Source: Desulfocapsa sulfexigens
Lineage (GTDB): Bacteria; Desulfobacterota; Desulfobulbia; Desulfobulbales; Desulfocapsaceae
Assembly: GCA_020721165.1 (NCBI GenBank)
Contig: DYNG01000004.1
Coordinates: 1-15,968, forward strand
Direction of reading: 5' to 3'
DNA length: 15,968 nt
Part shown: in pieces, positions 1 through 6,608 of the stretch
Position numbering within the stretch: position 1 is the stretch's first letter
Layout of the letters: each line of letters starts with the position of its first letter
Notes under the pieces: model-generated
The model's input: only the letters and a program-made list of their open reading frames with translations
What the model was told of the DNA's origin: nothing
Database searches by the model: none
Translations under genes and position numbers: made by a program

Positions 1-1186
1 TCTTGAATTCCTTCATGATGGCCTGCTCTTTTTTGTTGTTGGCGAGATACCCAGGAGTGGTCTGCCAGAACATCAGGGCTGCCAAAATCAAAAGCACCCA
101 GCCGAAGAGGAATTTGAATTGGTCTAAGGTAATCATCTCGGTTAGTTTGGGGCCGATAAAGCCGCCTACCAGCATGGCACAGCCAATACCGATGCCGAGT
201 TTCCAGTTGATGAATTTCACCTTATTGTAGTTCATGATTCCGGTTATCTGAGCAAAAAGGACGGTGGGCATAACCGTGCCGGCGACGATGGTGTGCGGCA
301 GGGGGAACAGGGTGACCAGAATCGGGTTGAGGATAAAGCCACCGCCAGCGCCCATGAGGATGCCGAAGATGGAGATGGCCAGACAGAGGATAAAGGGCCA
401 GAGCAGATTGATGCTGGTGCCGGCATTTTTCAGGTAGACGGTGGGGAAGGAGATTTTGTTTTCAAAGGATTTGATCTCACTGCTGACCTTTTTCACTGCG
501 TCTTTCTCACCACTGACAGCTGTCACCGTAATGTTGTAGCTTCCAGGAGCCTGGCTGGCGGGCATCTTAAGCTTGGCAGAGTAAGTGCCGTCAGGCTGTA
601 CCTCGACATCGGCGCCCAACAGCTTACCCACACTGCGGAACCGGCCTTTGGCCAGTTTCATGGATTCGCTTTTTACCGCTTTGGCATCCAGTTCCGGCAG
701 CAGGGTGCCACGAGAGCCGATAATACTGGCCATAATGGTGGCCTGATAATTATCAATTTTGATCTTGGCCGGGGCATTGTAGGCGGCGTCAGCCCCGATT
801 TTTTTCAGGACCTCTGAGTACTTCCATTTGCTGCCGTCGGCCTTGGCCTTGTCCAACTCACCCTGCATCCCTTTGGGAACCAGAATTTTGTAGAAAGCGG
901 GCATATCCTTGGTGATATAAAACTTGTAGGGGATCTTGCCTGTTTTCTCATCTTTTTTGCCGTCAAAGCGATTGGCGCGGACTTTTTTATCGGCAGAACA
1001 AATTTCTACGAAGACCTGAGAACCAGCCGGGGCCTTGCCGGTGATCACAATATCTCCACCATTATCCAGGGTGGTTTTGTCAATGGCAATGGTCGGGACG
1101 GCAGGCTCTTCCGCTCGTGCCTGAGGGGCAAAAAGCATGGTCATCGCCAGAGCAAGGACCGGTAACAGACGAAATCTGAGATTCAT
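1..1186 (-). CDS. TauE/SafE-family permease with signal peptide and periplasmic N-terminal domain (3' end missing)
   Basis: This partial gene reads through the left window edge, with 395 codons visible. It starts at an ATG preceded by a near-perfect ribosome-binding site, AGGAGGTGGATGATATG. Residues 1-25 form a signal peptide ending in ARA. Residues 26-245 are predicted to be periplasmic and look like beta-rich, Ig-like segments (IAIDKTTLDNGGDIVITGKA near 34; DGTYSAKLKMPA near 199; GSYNITVTAV near 215). From about residue 260 come hydrophobic membrane helices with the family-like glycine-rich motif MGAGGGFILNPIL (278-290), then helices near 326-346 and 357-374. TauE/SafE proteins are associated with export or import of sulfite, sulfonates and related sulfur anions, so an organosulfur or sulfur-oxyanion permease is the best guess; the substrate cannot be read here. 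The long exported N-terminal extension is unusual for this normally compact family. A sigma-54-like promoter lies upstream. Confidence 0.85.
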   Translation of the reverse strand, partial: MNLRFRLLPVLALAMTMLFAPQARAEEPAVPTIAIDKTTLDNGGDIVITGKAPAGSQVFVEICSADKKVRANRFDGKKDEKTGKIPYKFYITKDMPAFYKILVPKGMQGELDKAKADGSKWKYSEVLKKIGADAAYNAPAKIKIDNYQATIMASIIGSRGTLLPELDAKAVKSESMKLAKGRFRSVGKLLGADVEVQPDGTYSAKLKMPASQAPGSYNITVTAVSGEKDAVKKVSSEIKSFENKISFPTVYLKNAGTSINLLWPFILCLAISIFGILMGAGGGFILNPILVTLFPLPHTIVAGTVMPTVLFAQITGIMNYNKVKFINWKLGIGIGCAMLVGGFIGPKLTEMITLDQFKFLFGWVLLILAALMFWQTTPGYLANNKKEQAIMKEFK

Positions 1187-1322
1187 ATCATCCACCTCCT
1201 GTTTAAAATAAGAACGACTTGAGATAAAGACGGTAGTGTAAAATGTGCCCTTTGCTGTACCATATTCCCTCCTTTTTTGGTTTCTCTGCTCCGTACTCAA
1301 GGCTGTATGTGAGATTTGTACA

Positions 1323-1338
1323 AGCAAGATTGGAGCCA
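1323..1338 (-). promoter_or_regulatory. sigma-54-type promoter for the TauE/SafE permease
   Basis: The minus strand reads TGGCTCCAATCTTGCT. Against the consensus TGGCACG-N4-TTGCW, the -24 GG and -12 GC are present with exactly the required 10-base spacing, and TTGCT matches fully; the differences are at two -24 box positions (A to T, G to C). Transcription would start near 1312, giving a leader of about 126 nt before the ATG at 1186. An NtrC-family activator is encoded in the same window (8966-10393). Confidence 0.6.
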
Positions 1339-1398
1339 GCTTTTCTTTTTCCCCTCCTTTTTTCCTATTCTATTGAATAACCAGCCTTTTTCTTCTCT

Positions 1399-1420
1399 TC
1401 ACGCCGGATTTCCAGGTGAA
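1399..1420. promoter_or_regulatory. imperfect dyad, possible activator-binding site
   Basis: The arms TTCACGCCGGA (1399-1409) and TCCAGGTGAA (1411-1420) are imperfect reverse complements sharing TTCAC and GGA. It sits about 87-108 bp upstream of the predicted sigma-54 start near 1312, a usual distance for an enhancer-type site. A second dyad, TATTC-N4-GAATA (1366-1379), is closer at about -54 to -67. Either could be chance in an A/T-rich gap, and neither is shared with the dyads upstream of the other sigma-54-like site. Confidence 0.25.
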
Positions 1421-1491
1421 AAAGAAAGAATATGTGCCATAAAAAATATGCTCAGAAACTTTTTTGTTGCACCTTGATTCACAAAGGGAAC

Positions 1492-3150
1492 TTACCGCAA
1501 CTCCCCGATTTTTGTCTCTCCCACATAGTCACGACTTTCAAAACCGGTCATGCTGGTCATTTTTTGGGTCAAGGCCCCAATCGCTTTCAAGTTGCGAATA
1601 ATGGTCTGTACATCGGCAATCAGTTCCGTTGAATCCAGGTCTTCCTCCAATAATTGGGCCGTGCCAAGTGCGGCGAACAGAGGGGAGTTGATCTCATGTG
1701 CCACCGTCCCGGCCAGTTCCACCACCCCCTGGAGCTTGACCCGTTCCAGATGCTCCTGGGCCAGTTGCCGCTTGGCGGTAATATCACGGATCACCTCAAT
1801 CACGAACTCCACTTCACCCCGCTCATCCAGCATGGGCGAGGCTGTTCGTTCGACCCAGTGCGGGCCGTCATCCTTCATCACCTGATGTTCATAGCTGGCG
1901 GCCATCCCGGTCTGTAAGACCTGTTCAACCGGACAATTTTCCCTGGCGCAATGATTTTCCTGCCACAGGCTGTGATAATCAGCCCCCAGCAGTTCATTCT
2001 CCTCCTTGTTCATGGCGGCAATAAAGACCCGGTTTGTCAGCACGATATGCTGCTGGCGATCCACGACCACAAGCTGCGGCCGGATACAGTTGAGGATATT
2101 GGCGACAAACCGCTCACTTTCCTCCACCTGATTAAAAAGAAGGGTGATTTTCTGGTAGGTGCGCGCATTCTGAATGGCGGCGCCGCCAATCTCGGCCATG
2201 GTCGCCGCGAAATTGATCTCACTGCTGGTAAAACAGTGGGAGGTGGCAGAAAGAACCCGAATAATGCCGATAACCTCCCCCTTCACCTTGATGGGGACTG
2301 CCAGCAGGGATTTGATACCCTCCTTTTCCATATCCTCTTTGTAGGACACCCGTTCATCATGGCTGACATCGTAAATGGAAACCGGCGCCCCCGTGAGGGC
2401 CACGGCGATATTGTGTTCGTTTTCCACCTGTCCTCTCTGCTGATACCCTTCCGACAAACCAGAGGAGGCCACCAGTTCCAACTGATTATTCTCCGGTCGC
2501 AGCAGACGGATGGTGCAGGCCTTGCACCCCATACTGCGCGGGAGACGATTCACAATAATCTGCAAGACGGCATTGAGATCCAGAGTCGAGTTGACCAGGC
2601 TGGAGATTTTCTGCATCTCCTGCATAAAATCAATCTGGTTTTCCATCTCGGTGAACATCCGGCCATTGGCAATGGCAATTCCCACCTGCTCGGCCAGGGC
2701 CATGGAAAAGGAGATTTCATCAGGGGTAAACAGACGGTGACGACGGGTGAGCAGACGAAGAATGCCAATCACCGAATCCTGGAACAGGATGGGCAGGGTG
2801 AGGACACTCTTAATCCCCTCCTGATCAACCAATTCCTTATCGGTGCCCTGAGCCGTTTGATCTACATTGACACTGGCCACCGGACGGCCGGAGTGAATCA
2901 TGGTCATCGTCTTGTCTGTGTCAATCTGGTTGCGCGACAGGTACTCCATGGACAGGCCATGCGCGGCACCTAGAACAAACGAGCCGGTTGAGGCATCAAG
3001 GAGGCGGATAGTGGCGGCATCAATATCAAGCAAGGCTGGCAGTTCACGGACAATCGTGTCCATCACCTGCTGGTGATCAAGCGCCATGCTCATGAGCTTG
3101 GTCACCTTCTGGAAGACCTTGACATATTTGAGTTCGCTGACGGGTTCCAT
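1492..3150 (-). CDS. GAF-GAF-PAS-HisKA signalling protein lacking an ATPase domain
   Basis: This 552-aa soluble protein has two GAF domains (about 18-165 and 185-335), a PAS domain (about 345-458) ending in the usual PAC-like EVIRDITAKRQ, and a HisKA phosphoacceptor helix with VAHEINSPLFAALG, His485. It stops about 67 residues after the His, with the tail DYVGETKIGELR and no N, G1, F or G2 box, so it cannot bind ATP as a normal kinase. The 305 bp downstream encode no ATPase domain in another frame, which argues against a frameshift. It may be a phosphotransfer protein or need a partner ATPase. The PAS domain carries a Cys pair, CARENC (401-406), possibly redox- or metal-sensitive. I chose the ATG at 3150; an in-frame GTG at 3195 lies inside a strong hairpin. 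Neither has a strong ribosome-binding site. It follows the molybdoenzyme gene by 63 bp. Confidence 0.85.
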   Translation of the reverse strand: MEPVSELKYVKVFQKVTKLMSMALDHQQVMDTIVRELPALLDIDAATIRLLDASTGSFVLGAAHGLSMEYLSRNQIDTDKTMTMIHSGRPVASVNVDQTAQGTDKELVDQEGIKSVLTLPILFQDSVIGILRLLTRRHRLFTPDEISFSMALAEQVGIAIANGRMFTEMENQIDFMQEMQKISSLVNSTLDLNAVLQIIVNRLPRSMGCKACTIRLLRPENNQLELVASSGLSEGYQQRGQVENEHNIAVALTGAPVSIYDVSHDERVSYKEDMEKEGIKSLLAVPIKVKGEVIGIIRVLSATSHCFTSSEINFAATMAEIGGAAIQNARTYQKITLLFNQVEESERFVANILNCIRPQLVVVDRQQHIVLTNRVFIAAMNKEENELLGADYHSLWQENHCARENCPVEQVLQTGMAASYEHQVMKDDGPHWVERTASPMLDERGEVEFVIEVIRDITAKRQLAQEHLERVKLQGVVELAGTVAHEINSPLFAALGTAQLLEEDLDSTELIADVQTIIRNLKAIGALTQKMTSMTGFESRDYVGETKIGELR

Positions 3151-3171
3151 GTCGTTGATACGCCGCAAATG

Positions 3172-3209
3172 ATGAGTGGGCAGGAGCGATATCACTCCTG
3201 CCCACTCAT
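3172..3209 (-). terminator. strong intercistronic hairpin (15-bp perfect stem)
   Basis: ATGAGTGGGCAGGAG (3172-3186) is the exact reverse complement of 3195-3209, with an 8-nt loop. It starts 4 bp after the TAA of the molybdoenzyme gene. Neither strand has a clear T-run after it, so a simple intrinsic terminator is not convincing. It may instead protect the 3' end of the upstream message or reduce expression of the HisKA gene that begins at 3150. Confidence 0.5.
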
Positions 3210-3213
3210 TCCT

Positions 3214-6063
3214 TTATGCCTTTTTGATATTGGTCTTGATGTATTTGAGCGGGGGAGTTCCCGTCCATTTACAGGCCACATTGGGCGGCATCAGGACATT
3301 GGTGTTGAATCCCTTGAACTGCGGGTATTTGGGATCGCCCTCCAAGCCATATTTATGACCAAAACCCCCGGCAGCCGCCAGTACCCCCTGGCTTATATCC
3401 CAGGTCACAAAGGCCTTGCCCTTCACCTGTGCCCAGGGAGAAGAGATAACAACCTCATCACCCGTGACAATGCCCAGATTCTTGGCATCCACAAAGTTGA
3501 TCCAGACCGGATTGGTGCCGCACTGTTTCATCAGGGCCACATTCCAGAAAGTGCTGGTATGCTCATGTTCGATGACCCGGAAGAAGCCGGTAATCATCGG
3601 GTATTCGCTATCCGGTTGCAGCTCTGGCCAATCTTCCCAGGGTTCTTTATAGTCCGGCAGGCCATCCACCCCGTTCTCTTCGGCCAGAGGATTAATAAAG
3701 TTATATTTCCCGGTCTTGGTGCTGCCGGAAGAACCGTAGCCGGCCGGAGGATTCATCGAGCCCCAGGTTTTATATTTATAGAATTCCTGGGGATTGGTGA
3801 TGTAATATCCGGTTTTCTTCAGATCATCGAGGCTGATTGCCTGATTCCGCATCTGATTTTCCATGTATTCTTCATCGCTCTTCCACGGGAAATATTCCCC
3901 AAACCCCAACCTTCGCGCCAGCTCCGAGAAAATAGATACAATGGAACGGGCCTGATACATGGGGGTAATCGCCTTCTGGCCCAGGGAGAGAAAGGCCTCG
4001 TACATCCAGTCAGAAACCACCCGACTCTGTTCCAGGTAAGTACAATCCGGCAGCACTACATCGCAGAGCTCCGTGGTATTGGACATAAAACAGTCAATGG
4101 AGCAGGAGAAGTCAAGCTTTTCAATGGCCCGTTTGATGGAGGGTTCATTGCCAGAGGACATTACTGGATTGCCAAAATAGCAGAGCATGGCCTTGAGTTT
4201 GCCCTCATCAACATCCTTTTCAAAGTAGCCGGGGATCCAGCCGCTCCAGAGATGACTCTTGTCCAGTTTGACCTTGGCTGCATTATTGGGCGGCTTGGGT
4301 TGATCATCCGCCCAGGGTGATGCCAGCTTGAATTTACTGATGAGACCGGGCCCACCTGGAGCATCAAAGCAGCCCATCAAGGCATTCAGGGCAATAAGGG
4401 CCTGAACGGCATGCAGGGTGTTGGCGCCCTGCGAGACGCCGGTCCAGGAATTACTGCCAGCAGCCGGAGAGGCGGCAGCAAATTCGCGGGCCAGGCGGCG
4501 GATGGTTGCCGCAGAGACACCGCAAATCTTCTCCGCCCATTCCGGAGTACGGGGAATACCATCCTCCTCACCCAGAAGCCGTTTTTTGAAGGCCTCAAAC
4601 CCATATGTCCATTGCTCGACAAACTCCTTGTCATACAACTCTTCGGACACCAGGGTATGGCACATCCCCATGGCCATGGCCCCATCGGTGCCGGGTTGAA
4701 TGGCAATCCACTCGGTGGCAATGGCGGCGGTCTCGCAACGGCGGGGGTCCACCACCACCAGCTTGGCCCCGTTTTTAACCGCCTGTTTGAGCAGGGTCAC
4801 CTTTCGTTGCCCGGCGGAAGTGGCCAACTCATTGATGCCAAAGAGCAGGATGAATTTGGAGTTGGCATAATCAATCCAGGGGCGTTTTTCACTGTAGTTT
4901 TTTTCATTGGCCATACGAGCCGGATTATCGCACATCTGGCGATGGCTGACCTTGTTCGGGGTCCCATAGGCGGCCATTACGGCGTCGTGACACCACATAT
5001 TAAAATCGTTGCCCTGGTGGAAGCCAAGTTGCACCGGCTCTATCTTTTTCAGATTTTCCACAACAAGACCCATGGCCTCATCCCAACCGGCCTTGCGGAA
5101 ACGGCCGTTTTCCTTGATCAGCGGGGTCTTGAGCCGATAGGCGCTGTAGGTGTTGTTATGGGCATTGGCCCCTTTCACACACAGTCGCCCCCCCCCTTTG
5201 GGGTCACCGGCCAGCCCTTTGCAGCCGGTGATGATATTGTCCTTCACCTTGACTTCCTGACCGCAGAGTCCCAGGCAGATATAGCAGTGGGTATTGACAC
5301 TGCGCATCTTTTCCGGCGCCTCCGCGCCTTCGGCGATGGTGGTGTATTCATCACCCAGGTCGAGGGAGTTAATGGCGGCGGCCATCTGCTCAAGAATAGT
5401 GACATAGGCCTGATTGGTGGCCTGTTCAGAAAGCATGGAGAAAGAGTACATCCGCTCATTGAAAAGGAAGCTCATGGTCAACTCGGAAAGACCACGATAA
5501 AAATCTGTCTTGGCTGCAGAGGCCAGAACCGCGCAGAATTCGACCGTCCAGCCCATGAGATGATTGCGGAGAAACGAAAACTGACTGGCCTGATCTTCAT
5601 CGTTGTAGGCGGCCCGTTCTGCCAGATAGCGCATAAATTCCAATTCAACCGCGATATGATCATCAAGATCAAAATAGTCTGGGTTCTTATGAACACCAGC
5701 GGCATTCAGGGCCGCGCGCATGGAAACAACCGGCTCCTGCATAACCAGGGGTTCACGGGTGGCGTAACAGGATTCATAGGGGAAGGCCGGATTATTGCTG
5801 GCATTGAGAAACAGATCGGCATATTCATAGCGGAGTTGGCTGAAGACCTCCTGGGCCGTTCCAGCGCTCAGGGCGGTTGTCATCCGACTCAGGCCCGAAC
5901 AGAAATCCTGAATGGTACACACCTCCTGTAATTTAATAATACGGTCCAAGAATTCTCCTCCCTGCATCTGTTCAATCAGATGCAGGGGAATCTCGTCCCG
6001 ATAGGCTGCAGAAAGGAAATGGTACATCTTGGCCCGGGCCAGATTTATTGTTTTTATATCCAT
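3214..6063 (-). CDS. TorD-like chaperone fused to DMSO-reductase-family molybdopterin oxidoreductase
   Basis: One uninterrupted 949-aa frame encodes two proteins that are normally separate. Residues 1-205 resemble TorD/DmsD/NarJ chaperones (all-alpha, PYESCYATREPLVMQEP at 95-111, DLDDHIAVELEFMRYL at 132-147). After a linker, residues 258-949 form the catalytic subunit: Cys260, 263, 267 and 295 for a 4Fe-4S cluster, a likely metal-ligand Cys378 in RQMCDNPARM, and a C-terminal molybdopterin-binding domain from about 835. Motifs such as LYDKEFVEQW and EYFPWK recall the PsrA/PhsA and acetylene-hydratase branches. The Asp that follows the second cluster Cys in acetylene hydratase is Leu264 here, so that reaction is unlikely. 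There is no twin-arginine signal, so it should be cytoplasmic, and no ferredoxin or membrane subunit gene is adjacent. Thiosulfate, polysulfide or another sulfur compound is a guess. The start is supported by AGGAGGA 9 nt before the ATG. Confidence 0.88.
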   Translation of the reverse strand: MDIKTINLARAKMYHFLSAAYRDEIPLHLIEQMQGGEFLDRIIKLQEVCTIQDFCSGLSRMTTALSAGTAQEVFSQLRYEYADLFLNASNNPAFPYESCYATREPLVMQEPVVSMRAALNAAGVHKNPDYFDLDDHIAVELEFMRYLAERAAYNDEDQASQFSFLRNHLMGWTVEFCAVLASAAKTDFYRGLSELTMSFLFNERMYSFSMLSEQATNQAYVTILEQMAAAINSLDLGDEYTTIAEGAEAPEKMRSVNTHCYICLGLCGQEVKVKDNIITGCKGLAGDPKGGGRLCVKGANAHNNTYSAYRLKTPLIKENGRFRKAGWDEAMGLVVENLKKIEPVQLGFHQGNDFNMWCHDAVMAAYGTPNKVSHRQMCDNPARMANEKNYSEKRPWIDYANSKFILLFGINELATSAGQRKVTLLKQAVKNGAKLVVVDPRRCETAAIATEWIAIQPGTDGAMAMGMCHTLVSEELYDKEFVEQWTYGFEAFKKRLLGEEDGIPRTPEWAEKICGVSAATIRRLAREFAAASPAAGSNSWTGVSQGANTLHAVQALIALNALMGCFDAPGGPGLISKFKLASPWADDQPKPPNNAAKVKLDKSHLWSGWIPGYFEKDVDEGKLKAMLCYFGNPVMSSGNEPSIKRAIEKLDFSCSIDCFMSNTTELCDVVLPDCTYLEQSRVVSDWMYEAFLSLGQKAITPMYQARSIVSIFSELARRLGFGEYFPWKSDEEYMENQMRNQAISLDDLKKTGYYITNPQEFYKYKTWGSMNPPAGYGSSGSTKTGKYNFINPLAEENGVDGLPDYKEPWEDWPELQPDSEYPMITGFFRVIEHEHTSTFWNVALMKQCGTNPVWINFVDAKNLGIVTGDEVVISSPWAQVKGKAFVTWDISQGVLAAAGGFGHKYGLEGDPKYPQFKGFNTNVLMPPNVACKWTGTPPLKYIKTNIKKA

Positions 6064-6145
6064 GGAATTTTATCCTCCTGAATGATAGGGAACAGGTTTG
6101 TACACCGGCAGAACGAGAGCAGACTCCTCTTATGAGCCTAAAAAA

Positions 6146-6532
6146 CTACACGGTGATACTGCTTTTTTTACCACTTGCCTTTAATACCTTTTCCACCTTT
6201 TCTTCGAGCTCATCACGATCAATGGGTTTGACGCAATATTCATCCGCTCCCAGACTGATGGCTTCACGGGCCGTTTCCACGGTGGGATAGCCGGTGAGCA
6301 TAATGGCCCGCATCTCCGGGGTTGTCGCTTTGAGCATTCCCAGCACCTCAACCCCACTCATCTTTTTCAATTTGATGTCAAGAATGGCCAGGTCAATTTT
6401 ATGCGTCCTGGCATAGGCAATGGCCTCGTCTTCCTCGGTAAAGGAATGTACGCTGTGCCCCTTTTTGGTCAAAATCTTGCCAATGAGCACGGTTGCATCC
6501 AACACATCATCCAATGCTAAAATCTCTGCCAT
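6146..6532 (-). CDS. receiver-only response regulator (CheY/Spo0F-like)
   Basis: This 128-aa protein is a single receiver domain with no output domain. The acidic pair is Asp8/Asp9, the phosphoacceptor Asp52 (LAILDIKLKKMSG), the switch Thr80 (IMLTGYP) and the conserved Lys102 (VKPID). The ATG is preceded by GGGGAGGT. It lies 76 bp after the complete membrane kinase and 82 bp before the TorD-molybdoenzyme gene, so the kinase is its likely phosphodonor. Without a DNA-binding domain it must act by protein contact or hand its phosphoryl group onward. The HisKA-only protein two genes downstream is a plausible partner, which is inference from gene order. Confidence 0.92.
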   Translation of the reverse strand: MAEILALDDVLDATVLIGKILTKKGHSVHSFTEEDEAIAYARTHKIDLAILDIKLKKMSGVEVLGMLKATTPEMRAIMLTGYPTVETAREAISLGADEYCVKPIDRDELEEKVEKVLKASGKKSSITV

Positions 6533-6608
6533 GATCTACCTCCCCTCATCTGTTTGTGTTCATTGATAGTCACTTCTCCGTACGCCAATTCACGACTGCC
6601 TACCAGAC

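Larger units (their letters stand above)
1187..1491. other. 305-bp intergenic region with sigma-54-like promoter and two dyads
   Basis: No gene is convincing here on either strand. Besides the ribosome-binding site of the permease (1194-1200), it holds a sigma-54-like promoter (1323-1338), a perfect 5-bp dyad TATTC-N4-GAATA (1366-1379) and an imperfect dyad TTCAC...GTGAA (1399-1420). No stem followed by a T-run marks a terminator for the upstream gene that ends at 1492. The region is A/T-rich with several poly-purine tracts. Confidence 0.6.

Noticed and set aside
1424..1439. Perfect TGGCAC box as a sigma-54 promoter on the minus strand
   Set aside because: The -12 GC is missing at the required spacing (CTTTC is found there).
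1187..1491. Frameshifted ATPase domain downstream of the HisKA protein
   Set aside because: No N, G1, F or G2 box is visible in any minus-strand frame, and the gap is too short for the domain before the permease gene.
1951..2973. 340-codon plus-strand frame
   Set aside because: It is the shadow of the GAF/PAS region of the HisKA protein and has no recognisable motif.
1492..3195. GTG start at 3195 for the HisKA protein
   Set aside because: The GTG is part of the strong hairpin and the extra 15 residues do not look like part of the first GAF domain; the ATG at 3150 is preferred.
3073..4320. 415-codon plus-strand frame
   Set aside because: It is opposite the molybdoenzyme C-terminus and the next gene's start; no ribosome-binding site and no family likeness.
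4411..5931. 506-codon open frame on the plus strand
   Set aside because: It is antisense to the TorD-molybdoenzyme gene, whose motifs are unmistakable; the translation has no domain-like features.
3214..6063. Acetylene hydratase
   Set aside because: Some motifs are similar, but the catalytic Asp position is Leu264 and a TorD domain is fused to the front.
6064..6145. Terminator between the receiver-only gene and the molybdoenzyme gene
   Set aside because: Only a 4-bp stem is visible and no T-run follows it; cotranscription is more likely.
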